Origin: Lycorma delicatula
Taxonomy: Eukaryota; Arthropoda; Insecta; Hemiptera; Fulgoridae
Direction of reading: 5' to 3'
Length of the DNA stretch: 64,000 nt
NCBI RefSeq assembly: GCF_047948215.1
Contig: NC_134467.1
Span: 35,989,020-36,053,019, forward strand
Under the pieces are notes generated by a model. The model had not been told where the DNA came from, searched no databases, and was given only the letters and a program-made list of their open reading frames with translations. This document shows, piece by piece, positions 1 to 10,198 of this stretch. The stretch's first letter is position 1; each line of letters begins with the position of its first letter. Made by a program: the position numbers and the translations under genes.

Positions 1-40
1 AACAGAAAAGAGAAAGAGAGACATATTAATAACAGGGAGT

Positions 41-430
41 TGGCTTGGGGACTCCATCTTCATCGTTTAGTCTTGTATGTATTAGTATGAGGTTGTGTTA
101 ATTACCAATCCAGCTGCTGCTATTAGCGCAGAGCGGACTACGTGATGCGCCGGTCGGATGCGCACAAACGTCTCACTTACGTTGAACAATGAATTCTTTT
201 TTCACTCCTAAATATTAACTAATAATCCCTTTCTTTTATTAATAAAAAGAAATAAATAAATATAATCTACGCTTAGAAATTAAATTAAATAATCTGTAAA
301 TTAATTGAAAACAGACTGGTTGTAGCGAGAGAAAGTAGGCTGAGAGAGAGTCGAAGTGTGCAGCCGCCCGGGGCACCACTATTGGTCCGCTCTGCGCCAA
401 TAGCAGCTAAAATAAAAATGTGAACACATA
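41..430. repeat. MITE-like repeat with terminal inverted repeats
   Basis: A second copy lies at about 30331-30705, with the same order of blocks. Inside it, an arm at 112-139 reading AGCTGCTATTAGCGCAGAGC (with a small insertion) is the inverted match of the arm at 384-408, so the core is a short TIR element of about 300 bp. There is no coding capacity. The TIR-bounded core is clear; the true outer ends are not. Confidence 0.6.
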
Positions 431-600
431 CGACAAACAAAAAAAAAAAACTAAATGTTCATAAAGAAAAAAAAATTATATCAGCTGATTATAAAACAAC
501 AATAATAGGTAGTGCTGCCAACCGTTTCATCCGAAATTATTGGATTAACATTTCTAAAAAGTATTTTCCTTGAGTTACGTTTTAAAACAAACACCCATTA

Positions 601-1583
601 TCTTTATATATAAAAATGTTAAGTTCGTTTGTGTACGCTTCAAAAACTCAAAATGTTCGGCACCGATTGAGCTGAAATTTTAGCACGATATATAACCCGC
701 ATCAAAGATTGTTTTTATCTATTTTTCGCATCAGTCACATAGTTTTTTAACGGTCAGCTGAACGCGACTGGGTGAGGATAGCTGAAACACTAACCCAAAG
801 AACAGCTGATCTGAATCAGCAATACAATCGTCTTGCGTTCCGGTACAATCCAGCTGTTGATTTCAGTTCAAGTCGGCATGTTGTCATTGGCCAGATGAGT
901 CATGTCTGTACCTACTGCCAGACTCTAAAGTTTAATAATGAAGCGAAAGGGATGTGTTGCGCCGGCGGAAAAATCAAATTGCCTCAACTTGATGCACCAC
1001 CAGAGCCATTGAAAACTCTACTTGCTGGATCTACCGCGGAATCGAAGCATTTCCTATCGAACATCAGGAAATATAACTCTTGCTTCCAAATGACGTCATT
1101 TGGTGCGGAAATCGTGACTACTCAATTCATGCCAACTTTTAAAATCAAAGGGAAAATATATCAGAAACCTGGCTCCCTGCTCCTGTTCCCAGATAGTGAC
1201 CATAAATTCCTTCAAATGTACTTCATTGGTGATGATGGAGATGAAGTCGATGCACGTTGTGGAATACATACTTCGCTAAGAAGATCCATTATTTCACAGC
1301 TACAGAAGCTCCTTCACGAAAGGAACAATTTGGTGCGTTTTTTCAAAACGGCAATTGATATGATGCCATCAGATACCCACAAGATTGTCATTGACGCAGA
1401 CAAAACGCCCGCTGGAGAACATCTCCGGAGATATAATGCTCCAACTATAGACGAAGTAGTAATTTTCATAGTCGGAGGTCAGTTCCAACCTAGAGATATT
1501 GTTCTCCATCGAAGAAACGATCAATTGATAAACGTCGCAGAAACTTTGCTGTGCCACAGCGAAGCGTGCCAGGGTACAGCTAG
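601..1583 (+). mobile_element. Non-autonomous Helitron, 983 bp
   Basis: The element starts with TCTTTATATATAAAAATG after a host A at 600. It ends with CTAG at 1580-1583, before a host T at 1584. This is the A|TC...CTRR|T arrangement of Helitrons, which move by rolling-circle replication and leave no target duplication. A GC-richer imperfect hairpin (GCCACAGCGAAGCGTGCC) sits just inside the 3' end. The same terminal sequences bound the minus-strand Helitron at 33427-34868, so both belong to one family. It keeps only the start of the Rep/helicase gene and is an internal-deletion derivative. Confidence 0.88.
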
Positions 1584-1593
1584 TTTTGTATAA
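772..1593 (+). pseudogene. Helitron Rep/helicase, N-terminal remnant
   Basis: The open frame of 273 codons has no ATG start; the first usable codon is GTG. Residues 1-255 match the Helitron_like_N region of RepHel proteins: a CxxC pair in the HVCTYCQTLKF block near residue 46, then ALT-type text around LRRYNAPTIDEVVIFIVG and the conserved RDIVLHRRNDQL near residue 243. Directly after that, at ETLLCHSEACQG, the frame runs into the Helitron 3' terminal hairpin. Everything downstream (the Rep HUH nuclease and the Pif1-like helicase) has been deleted. The frame even crosses the element end at 1583 into host DNA. It is open but cannot make an active transposase. Confidence 0.85.
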
Positions 1594-1599
1594 AATAAT

Positions 1600-1830
1600 A
1601 TTTCCACTTCCCAACAATTTTTAATTTATGTATCTGAGCGCTTTCGGAGTTATTTCTACATCATCAGGGATTATATGAACATAAAAATTTAATATTCATG
1701 TATGTAGTTTCTTTTTGTATAATTATAATTAAACTGAAGTTAAAATTTTTATGTTCATAATAGTCAATTCCATCCATTAATAAAATAATTATACGTTAAC
1801 AAAAATTTAACGTCATATCTGTATGATGTT
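1600..1830. repeat. Half of a foldback element
   Basis: The block CCAACAATTTTTAATTTATG...GAGCGCTTTC...CATCAGGGA matches the left arms of the foldback elements at 6985 and 11620 (ACCAACAATT...GAGCGCTTTC...ATCCTCAGGA). The opposite arm is not visible, so this looks like a solo or decayed half. It adjoins the 3' end of the Helitron. Confidence 0.5.
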
Positions 1831-2239
1831 TACAATTATTATCAACCTTAGAAAATGCTAAGAAAATTAAATCTAAACACCCACTATTTTCTTACTTTTT
1901 GCCTTATATTTCTTCTTTTACTTATCTATATTATATCATTTATTAATTTCATTCAAAAATAGAATATTTCATTGTCAAAATTAAAAATTTTTTTTTTTTT
2001 TCATTTACATATATATTTTTGTTTATAATCTCTGAATGATAATGGAAATAATATTAATTCTTTTCCAATAAAATTTTTGGGGATTAGTAAAATATATTTA
2101 CAACGATTTATTTTAAATATTTAATTTTTAATATAATATAGAAAAAATCTATTTAAAAATACATAAATAAAATCACATTATAAATTACATACACGTCGTA
2201 TGAAATCCGATAAAAATATTGATATTTCCTTCCTTCCAG

Positions 2240-2968
2240 GTAAATAGTCATGAAGGTGATGAAAGAAGAAACGAGCTGAATGTTAAAAGAGTTAAAAAAA
2301 ATATTTTCCAAAAATTATATTATAATGGTAAACACAACGAAAAACCAATTAATTTTAATAAAAAAAATGTATATAATACGTTAGAGAATATAAATTTTAG
2401 AAAATTATTAAGTTATTGGGGTTTAGGGGGAGAAAAATCAGAATGGTTATTATCAAAACAAAAATTACAAATTATATCTAAAAATGATAATGAAAAAATG
2501 ACAACACTTGAAAGATTATACGAACTAAAAAAAAAAATAATGGATAAAAGATTAAAATTAAATAAATCGTATTTTTGGAACTGGAGATATAAGAACTGGA
2601 CTATTAAGAAAACTAGAAAACCATTACCACTACAATATAAAGCTACATATAAAATAAAATTGGGTACTTTACGCTTTGTGCATGTACATCATATAACAAA
2701 TATGAAAAAAAGAAATTTGGGTATAAGAGTTATGAAAAGAATTAGATTTAGACGACTTAAATTAAAACGAAAAAAATTTGGATTACAAAATAAAGGAAGA
2801 AGAAAAAATAATTATTGGTCAAATTTTCCACGATTAAAAATAAATAGATGTAGGAATTTTACTATTAAATATGGTCAAAATTTTAAAATAAAATCAAATT
2901 TTACTATAAATTATTACAAAAATGTTACTTTATATATAAATACAACACGTATAATAAATAGGATATAA
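2240..2968 (+). CDS. Terminal exon of unrecognised basic protein (array member 1)
   Basis: An acceptor (TTTCCTTCCTTCCAG) ends at 2239. The exon then reads in phase 0 for 242 codons to TAA, with AATAAA at 2976-2981 almost touching the stop. There is no ATG near the start, so an upstream exon must supply the initiator. The first 15 residues are mixed-charge (NSHEGDERRNE). The rest is Lys/Asn/Arg/Tyr-rich with no membrane span. Residues 141-180 carry LGTLRFVHVHHITNMKKRNL and following residues, which align without gaps to the 7.9 kb exon (16 of 40 identical by hand count). The C-terminal 60 residues are Asn/Thr/Tyr-rich. Function is unknown. Length, clean splice acceptor and homology to array members support a real gene; the A-rich composition is the main reason for caution. 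Confidence 0.72.
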   Translation, partial: VNSHEGDERRNELNVKRVKKNIFQKLYYNGKHNEKPINFNKKNVYNTLENINFRKLLSYWGLGGEKSEWLLSKQKLQIISKNDNEKMTTLERLYELKKKIMDKRLKLNKSYFWNWRYKNWTIKKTRKPLPLQYKATYKIKLGTLRFVHVHHITNMKKRNLGIRVMKRIRFRRLKLKRKKFGLQNKGRRKNNYWSNFPRLKINRCRNFTIKYGQNFKIKSNFTINYYKNVTLYINTTRIINRI

Positions 2969-3138
2969 AAATTATAATAAATACATAAAATGTAACGATC
3001 GTTATTTATAAGCTTTTACTTAACTTTTTTTAGTTATAATCAAATCTTGCAACTGCTATATCTTTTGATCTATCGTATGAAAATCAATGAAATTTTGGTA
3101 CACGTATGTAAATTTGATGTGTAAAAATAAATATTTTT

Positions 3139-3242
3139 ATTTTTTAGTCTTAATAAACAAACAATAATATTCAGATATAAATATTATTAAGAATATTTTT
3201 TTTGGATGTAAAAGTATATTGTTCATTAAGACTAAAAAGTAA
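3139..3242. repeat. Small inverted repeat downstream of exon 1
   Basis: TTTTTAGTCTTAATAAACAA at about 3141 is inverted at about 3217-3240 (TTGTTCATTAAGACTAAAAA), forming a hairpin with a loop of about 55 bases. It may be a tiny MITE. Nothing else is visible in the stretch. Confidence 0.5.
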
Positions 3243-3306
3243 AAAAAAAAAAAATAATAAAAAAAATTACAAAAATATATTTGATTACATATAAGAAATT
3301 ATTTGT

Positions 3307-4434
3307 TTAAAAAAGCTTTTATTTAACTAATATTAATATTAACACTAAGAAAAAATGAAAAAAAAAAAAAAAAAAATAGAAAACCCCTCTAAAAAGTAAT
3401 AAATAAGAATTAAATGAAATTTAGAATTTGAAATAAAAAAATATAATATATTAACAAATATAAAAATACAGTGATAAGTAAAATATAAATTATGTAAATA
3501 TGTAATAAATAACCAATAAATAAATGTAATAATTATTACATTTTTAAATTAAAAGAAATGAAAATATTTACTTAAATAAAATCGTGGCGCAGTTTTTATA
3601 ACAATCTTTTCGAATAAGTATTTATAAACATTTGTTGTATATTTTAATGAGGTTGTTTAGTATATGTATATACTTTATTTATCTGTAATAAAATAACTAA
3701 AGTTTTAATTTTTTGACGGTTCAAATTTGCACTGAGTAGACCTTAATGGGTTAATAAGATTAAAAATAAAAATTAAATTTACAAATCTTGCATAAAGTTA
3801 TTACATTTTGACGGTAATCTGAAAAATTATTAATTATTATCATTATTATAATTGTAATCGTAATTATGAATTCATTAAATAAAAATTCATAATTAATTAA
3901 AATGAAACTTTTAACGGAAAGAGTGCATTAAATTTGGCTTAGATTACAAGAATAATTCGAAGAAGAACTTCTATTATGCGAGAACACGTACAAAGAAAGC
4001 GAGTGGTTGCATTTTTCCAGATTGTTACTTGTAGCTAGTCAGTCTCAACTCGAGAGGTTCCAGCAATCCTTTCCGTCACCTCTCGTCGTTATTGAAAATG
4101 AAAATGAAGATTAATTGTTGTAAAAATAAATGTGTTGTTTTAAATAAATTATAAAAAAACTGCGCCATAATTTTATTTAACTAAATATTTACTACTTTTA
4201 ATTTTAAAATGTAATAATTATTATATTTATTTATTTTTTATTTATTAGATATTTATATAATTTATTTTTTACTTTTCAGTGCATTTTTTATATTTGTTAA
4301 TATATTATATTTTTGGTTTAAAATTCTCAATTTGATTTAATTCTTATTTTATACTTTTTAGAAGGGTTTTCTAATTTGATTCCTTTTTTTTATTAATGTT
4401 AATATTAATATTAGTTAAATAAAAGCTTTTTTAA
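3307..4434. repeat. Foldback element with arms of about 290 bp
   Basis: The left arm (3307 to about 3602) begins AAAAAAGCTTTTATTTAACT and ends near TGGCGCAGTTTTTATA. The right arm (about 4150-4434) is its inverted copy, from AAAAAAACTGCGCCA to AGTTAAATAAAAGCTTTTTT. The arms carry several small differences. The loop of about 550 bp has no ORF. The element could form a large cruciform or a hairpin transcript. Confidence 0.75.
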
Positions 4435-4775
4435 AAAATATTTTTTTTTATAATCAAAAATGTTTCATTAAATAATAAGAATTGGTAGTTGCTACAAAAA
4501 TGTATATAATAATTGCAATATACGGGTATACTAATAATTATTGTATAAGTTTAATCTTAAAAAAATAATTAGAAATTTCTTCTATACTACATATATTTAT
4601 GATGAAATATGTAACCTGTTGAAATAAAATAGTTACTAACATATCAAGGTTCATGTTACGTTAATCAGACTATAATAATTTTTTTTTAAATCCATTACTA
4701 TTTTGTAGAATCAAATGAAATTATTTTAGTTTTAATCCTCTATTACAAAAACAACAACAAAAAGAACTGTATAAA

Positions 4776-5135
4776 CCCACCGAATTGGTCTAACGGTAAA
4801 CTTTTAAATCAGCTGATTTCGAAGTCAAAGTTCTCAGATTCAAATCCTTTTTTTTTTTGTTTGTTTTAACCTCTGAGACTGCCGGTAGGTATTGCTTCAG
4901 AGGATGAGATGAATAATTTGTAGCGTGTGTGAAAATACCATGCCTGGTCGGGATTCGAACCCGAGACCTCCGGATGAAAGGCCGAGACACTACCACTCGC
5001 GCCACGGAGGCCAGCTCAGGTTCAAATCCTAACAAGAATTGTTGTTTTATTCGGATTAAATCGTGGATAATGATGATCTTTGGTGGTTGGGATTCAATTA
5101 ACAACACGTCTCAAAAATTGTTGGCCTGAGTTGTT
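4776..5135 (+). mobile_element. SINE A copy, interrupted by SINE B
   Basis: tRNA-derived head: A box TTGGTCTAACGGTAAAC, the CAGCTGATTT block, and the B box (GATTCAAATCC). The copy is split by the minus-strand SINE B at 4849-5014 and resumes with the body block (GATCTTTGGTGGTTGGGATT) shared by all SINE A copies in the window. The interruption falls in the B box. Confidence 0.8.
4849..5014 (-). mobile_element. SINE B copy nested in SINE A
   Basis: Read on the minus strand it has a tRNA-like head with an A box TGGCGCGAGTGGTAG and B box GGTTCGAATCC, a TTCATCTCATCCTCTGAAG tail, and an A-rich end. It is flanked by the 16-base duplication CTCAGATTCAAATCCT (4833-4848) and CTCAGGTTCAAATCCT (5015-5030), a retroposition footprint. 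It is a pol III-type retroposon without coding capacity. Confidence 0.85.
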
Positions 5136-6235
5136 CAACATTACATACTTACCGGTACATATACATAACACTGATATTCGCTAATAATTTTAATTGTTAA
5201 TGCGACTATAAATATTAATATTTAAAAAAAAAAAAAACTGCGTAACTTTATATTTTATAAGAAATGTCTAATTATATTTCATTACTTATAACAATGTAAA
5301 TTTATTCACATAAGTAATCTTAGAATGATTTAGATGTAATAAAATAAATGTAATAATATTCTGAAGTAAAATTGGGTATAAAAATAGAAACAGTTAGTAC
5401 AATTAATAAGCGAATTTTTGAGATAAAATATTTTATTTGATAGATAACTTAAAATTTTTGGTAATTATATATTTTTCAAGAAATAAACTTTATTTGAAAA
5501 TTTTGATATTATCTCTGCTTTTTTAATAACTTCTTACGTCATTTCTCCTTGATAAATATGCAATATTCTTCAAATTTAAATAAATAACGTACATCTTAAA
5601 ATACATAAAATACATTGTTTTTTTGTTTTTTTTTAGCAATAAATAATTATTTAAAATATATAAAATTAATTAAATATAAATTTAAGGAAAGAGTGGCAAG
5701 ATGACAAATTAAATTAATTAATTAAAAATCCTTTAATCTGTTTAATTAGTACTACGGTATTATATACTTCAAAAAACTTTATATCCTTTTCCTTAGGAGA
5801 TAGATAAAAAAGTCCTTTTCTTTCAATTTTTATCTTATTTTCAAGAATTAAATAAATTATTACTCAAGAAACACAGGATGTAAAAAAAAATTAACCAACA
5901 TATTTTACTAATTAATTAAATAAATTTATATAAGGATTTTAATTGAAAAAAATATATTTCTTAAATATTTCTTGTTTTTCTTTTATATAAGTTTACTGAC
6001 AATATTAAAAATCTTATCTATAGATGTTTTTTTTTTAAATAATATTTAAAAGTAAAACAACATGAAGTGATAAAAATGCCCCAAATTTCCAATTTTTTTT
6101 TAAATTTGTTACAATAGAAAACAAAAAAATTAATTAATCTAATGGAGAAAAAATTCATAAGAGATTGTGTTTACTTGTAAAGATTAGTGATTGATCTATA
6201 CTAAAAAAAAAAGGCGTGTAAGGGGTTAAATATCA
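5136..6235. other. AT-rich gap, nothing recognised
   Basis: There are poly-A/T runs and scattered short ORFs only. No TE termini, acceptor-linked exon or RNA gene was recognised. Confidence 0.5.
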
Positions 6236-6239
6236 ACTA

Positions 6240-6975
6240 ATCTTTTCACAGTTTCAAAAAATATCCGTAAAAAGCTAACATCACAGTTGTAGAACTGTGG
6301 GTTATTTATGATGCATCGCTTACACACACAACTTAATTAAAAATTTTTGTCATTTTATTTAAATTTAATATTATATATGAATTTAATTTCAATGATTCTA
6401 ACTAAAGCGCACGAGCCTACCGTATTTAATTCCCGCGGGTAAGGCGATACTAGAGGCGACAGTCGGCACTAATTATACTAATGAAATTTCATAACTAACA
6501 TATAACAAATTTTGCTTGTTCGGTCAAGAGATAGATGTAGTCGCGATACTTAACGTACCAGAGTAAACCGGGGGATCTAGTTCGAGACCCGACCAGAGCA
6601 AGTTACACTTTAAATACTATTAATTTATTTAATTCTACCGTTTACCTGTGACGTCACAACAAAGCAGACGACAACAATAGCATGTCAGTACTACCAATCT
6701 TTGAAATATTAACTAAATAAAACAAATAATTTATGTTTAAAGTGAAAAAAATAATTTGGTTGGCAACCCTGAGAAATTTCAAATTTCCCGGTCCAAGTGA
6801 AAAGGGAATTACCAAGATGGCGACTGTTACACTAGTGCTCCTTGTGGTAAGAGAAGGTACTATTAACGCAGTATGTTCACTTAGCATTTTAGAGCGTTTT
6901 TTGTTTTTTTCGGGAGAGATGGGCTGTGATTTTTTAACAATATGTTTTTCTGCAGATATTGTTTTCTATTAATTT
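6240..6975. repeat. Dispersed repeat, copy at 38785-39215
   Basis: Shared blocks with the 38.8 kb copy, in the same order: GCTTACACACACAACTTAATT, the CGCGGGTAAGGCGATACTAG region, TTAATTCTACCG, CACCTGTGACGTCACAAC, and the CTCCTTGTGGTAAGAG block. The two copies are diverged. There is no ORF longer than 80 codons and no recognisable protein, so the element class is unknown. Confidence 0.6.
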
Positions 6976-6984
6976 ATTTATATA

Positions 6985-7425
6985 ATAGTTTCCACTTACC
7001 AACAATTTTAATAGTATTTTCGAGCGCTTTCAGATTACTAATACATCCTCAGGAACATTTATGTGTTATATAATTATAATTATTTACTTCAGATATCATT
7101 AATTATACTAACATGAATTTCAAGAACAAAAATTATAAATATAACAATTGATTGTAAAAAGTTAAAATAATGTAAACGTAATACGTCATGTTAGTATAAA
7201 GGTCAATTTGACCTTCATACTGATATGACGGATAACGTTTACATTATTTTACGTTCTGATGATCAATTGTTATATCTATATATATATATTTTTAAATTCA
7301 AGTTAATAAAATTAATGATATATGAAGTAAATAATTATAATTATAACATCAATGTTCCTGAGGATGGATTACTAATCCGAAAGCCCTCGAACATGCCATT
7401 AAATAATGTTGGTAAGTGCAAACGA
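6985..7425. repeat. Foldback MITE, arms of about 215 bp
   Basis: The arms mirror around about 7206 (AAAGGTCAATTTGACCTT). The outer blocks CTTACCAACAATTTTAATAG and TTAAATAATGTTGGTAAGTG are inverted partners, as are ATCCTCAGGAACATT and AATGTTCCTGAGGAT. Almost the whole element is palindromic. It is the same family as 11620-11975 and the half copy at 1600. Confidence 0.78.
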
Positions 7426-7489
7426 ATATATAAATATATTATATATCAATACCAATGGGCCATGATTAATAAAATTATCTTTTAATTAG

Positions 7490-7510
7490 TAAAACTTTCA
7501 ATTGTGTTTA

Positions 7511-7564
<54 letters not shown>

Positions 7565-7600
7565 TCAAATCTAGCAATTGTGAAGTACTGCTAAAGTCTG
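7490..7600 (+). repeat. 3' remnant of Helitron-like family with (AT)n
   Basis: The sequence AAAACTTTCAATTGTGTTTATTTAAT, an (AT)n run and ACTCAAATCTAGCAATTG match the 3' end of the larger element at 13470-14218. The run at about 7517-7563 is a TA microsatellite. Confidence 0.5.
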
Positions 7601-7612
7601 ATAAAAAATATA

Positions 7613-8540
7613 CAAAATAAATAATAATCTATTCATCGATTTCTGTGACAAAATAGTAACGTTTATTAACATTTCATCTGGAGATTCAGAATTCGATTTC
7701 CAATCAGATATGACGTATTTCACAAACTATAAAATTATTATCATACATTCATAATTATTATTCATCAATGTTGCTGTATAAAAATGTATAAATTTATTTA
7801 TATATTATATATAAAACTTATAAAAATTAATAATGAAATTAGTTAGGATCTTTTTAAAAAAGGAAGTTTCTACCCTGAAATAGAATGTTTGAATTTAATT
7901 TCAGATTAAAAATGATGATGAAGAAATAAAGAAGAAACATCGACTACCACGAAATTATAAAAATGACATCTATCAAAATAATTATAGAACTACATTAATC
8001 ACGAAATGGATTAAAGCAATTAGATTAAATCAAAAAACAAATATGAAAAAAATTAAATTGAAATACGTAATAACTAGACCGAAATATAATATTAATAAAA
8101 ACAACCGACATTTATTAATGAATGAAGATATAAAACGGAATAATCAAAATTTTTTTAATTATATTCATAATTATTACATGTTATATAATAGATATTATAA
8201 CGAATTATATAGAAAAAAGCAATCGGAAACAACACAAAATATAATAACAACAAGAAAAAGAATTATAAGAACCAGATTAGGAACTTATAGATATTGGTAT
8301 GTTAAAAATATATCCGATCCATATAAAAGAAAATTAGGGGAAAGACTATTATATCGTTTAAAAAGAAGAAAATTAAGAAAAATACGACTGAAATACAGCA
8401 TTGTACCAAAATATAAACGGAAAGATGAATTTTGGTTTGAATATTATATAGGTAAAGAAATAATTACCCCTAGAATAAGAACAGATAAAAATGATTTCAC
8501 AGGATTACGTAGACGTAGAAGATATACAAGAGAAAAACTA
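7613..8540 (+). repeat. Segmental duplicate of 16845-17795
   Basis: About 290 bp of intron and most of the exon are shared with 16845 onward at high identity, starting at TTCATCGATTTCTGTGACAA and passing through the acceptor. Similarity stops near 8540, inside the exon. The two copies have the same orientation and lie about 9.2 kb apart. Confidence 0.85.
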
Positions 8541-8555
8541 TTATACGATTTTTGA
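7905..8555 (+). CDS. Terminal exon, truncated paralogue (array member 2)
   Basis: The acceptor AATTTAATTTCAG ends at 7904. The exon reads in phase 0 for 216 codons to TGA at 8553-8555, with AATAAA at 8642-8647. The first codon is ATT; the paralogue at 17148 has ATG there, so that ATG need not be a start. An acidic start (KNDDEEIKKKHR) leads into a Lys/Arg/Tyr/Asn-rich chain. Residues 125-164 hold the LGTYRYWYVKNISDPYKRKL block shared with member 1. It is collinear with the first 216 residues of member 3, with one in-frame 6-base indel, then diverges after YTREK and stops. It therefore lacks the C-terminal ~170 residues. It is either a truncated gene or a recent pseudogene; the frame is otherwise intact. 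Function is unknown. Confidence 0.65.
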   Translation: MKNDDEEIKKKHRLPRNYKNDIYQNNYRTTLITKWIKAIRLNQKTNMKKIKLKYVITRPKYNINKNNRHLLMNEDIKRNNQNFFNYIHNYYMLYNRYYNELYRKKQSETTQNIITTRKRIIRTRLGTYRYWYVKNISDPYKRKLGERLLYRLKRRKLRKIRLKYSIVPKYKRKDEFWFEYYIGKEIITPRIRTDKNDFTGLRRRRRYTREKLLYDF

Positions 8556-8788
8556 CTAATATTATTGACTTTTATTCGATTATTGACTAATTGTGATTAA
8601 TTCTAAAAAAGATTATTGACTATTATGTTATTGTAATATGAAATAAAAGTTAATTATTTTGGAATTTCTTGGTATACTTAATCAATCTAATTAATATAGA
8701 TAAATTATTAATTCTTTAGGGATTATGGTTTAGTTAATTTCTAAATATAATCGTATAAATTAAGTTTCTTCATTGAATGTAGAAACGT

Positions 8789-8821
<33 letters not shown>

Positions 8822-8824
<3 letters not shown>

Positions 8825-9984
8825 GAGGTGCGACAATAAAGTAATGAGACTGATGTGAAAAAAAAAATTTTGCTTACCGTTAAAGTCATGTTTAGTGTTG
8901 TCTCCTTCAAAGTAGTTCCCCTCTGATTTATTCCAGCGCTTCTGCGATTGATGGTAACATTTCTGGAACTCATCTTCTGCAATATCCTCCAAGACCCTCG
9001 ACACAGCTTTTTGGACATCTTGTGTAGATTGAAAATGGTGTCCCTTGACCGCCATTTTGACTCTTGGAAATAGAAAAAAGTCACACGGAGCGATATCTGG
9101 TGAATAAGGTGGCTGTGGTAGTACTGAAATTTGTTTTGAGGTTAAAAATTGCTGTACTAACAGAGCAGTATGGGATGGCGCATTATCGTGATGCAGAATC
9201 CAATTATCAGCAATGTTGGCACGGACACGAAGAATTCGTTTACGAAGTCTTTCTAAAATTTCTTTGTAGAAATATCGGTTAACTGTTTGTCCAGGAAGCA
9301 CCCACTCTTTATGAACAATTCCCTTGGAATCGAAGAAGCACACAAGCGTGCATTTCATTTTTGACTTTGACATGCAAGCTTTTTTTGGTCTGGGTGATCC
9401 CTTTGAGCACCATTGCGAACTTTGGCGTTTTGTCTCTGGATCGTATTGAAAAAACCAACCTTCATCACCAGTGATAACGGCTCAACAAATCTGGATTGAT
9501 TTCCGTCTGCTCTAACAGATCGGCTGCCACATTTTTTCGTGTTTCTCACTGATGTTTTGTAAAATTTTTGGGGACCATTTTTGCAAAAATCTTTCTCATA
9601 CCATTCAGTTAATATTAGACGAACCGTTTCTCGATCTATGTTGAGTTCTTCTGCAATTATTTTCACGGATAATCTTTGATCAAATCGTACGGTTTTATGC
9701 ACCCTGGTCAACTTGACATCTGTCCGTGAGGTTGATGGTCGTCCACTGTGGTCTTCAAATTCAACATTCGTTCTGCCTTCACTAAAAATTTTATGCCACC
9801 GAAAAACTTGAGCTCTTGACATAACCTCTTCTCCAAAAGCCTTCTGAAGCTTACCGTAAGTTTTCGTAGCGTTTTCACCCGATTTAACGCAAAAAGAAAT
9901 GGCATACCGTTGCGCAATATTTTGCGGTTTCATTTCTGTGACGAGAGACACAAACACGTGTTCACTTATTACAGCAAAACTCAC
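8822..9984 (-). pseudogene. mariner transposase, frameshifted
   Basis: The N-terminal part (9984 down to about 9480) has a mariner HTH pair, including FRWHKIFSEGRTNVEFEDHS and GRPSTSRTDVKL. The frame then breaks near 9480. The other frame continues with the catalytic domain: TGDEGWFFQYD, HHDNAPSH and YSPDIAPCDFFLFP. Between the last two catalytic Asp residues there are 34 residues, the D34D of mariner. The C-terminal frame reads past the YFEGD end through the terminal repeat into the flanking (TA)n, so the normal stop is lost. All three Asp are present, but one frameshift makes the copy inactive. Confidence 0.88.
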
Positions 9985-10139
9985 GACTGAGCAGTTGCAT
10001 CAATGTGCCGCTTGGACTAGAAGTAGCTTATCTACACCATCTTTGACCAAGGTCAAAGATGGTGTGGCTACGCAAGCTGCAGGGTTGCCACATCTTGCAA
10101 AGAAAAATCAGTGTCATTACTTTATTATCGCACCTCGTG
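8822..10139 (-). mobile_element. mariner element, 1.3 kb
   Basis: Inverted ends ACGAGGTGCGACAATAAAGT (left) and its near-perfect inverse at 10113-10139 bound the element. TA at 8820-8821 and 10140-10141 is the expected target duplication. It landed at the end of a (TA)n run (8792-8821). The length fits a full mariner. The transposase gene inside is frameshifted. Confidence 0.9.
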
Positions 10140-10198
10140 TATTTAACGCTCCAGGCGATTTTATCGTAAACTACGCATATACAAAAAAAATTTCTAAA

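Noticed and set aside
1369..1617. Minus-strand ORF over the Helitron
   Set aside because: A shadow of the Rep remnant on the other strand.
4929..5010. tRNA genes at SINE heads
   Set aside because: Heads have A and B boxes but continue into SINE bodies, occur in many diverged copies and lack complete cloverleafs.
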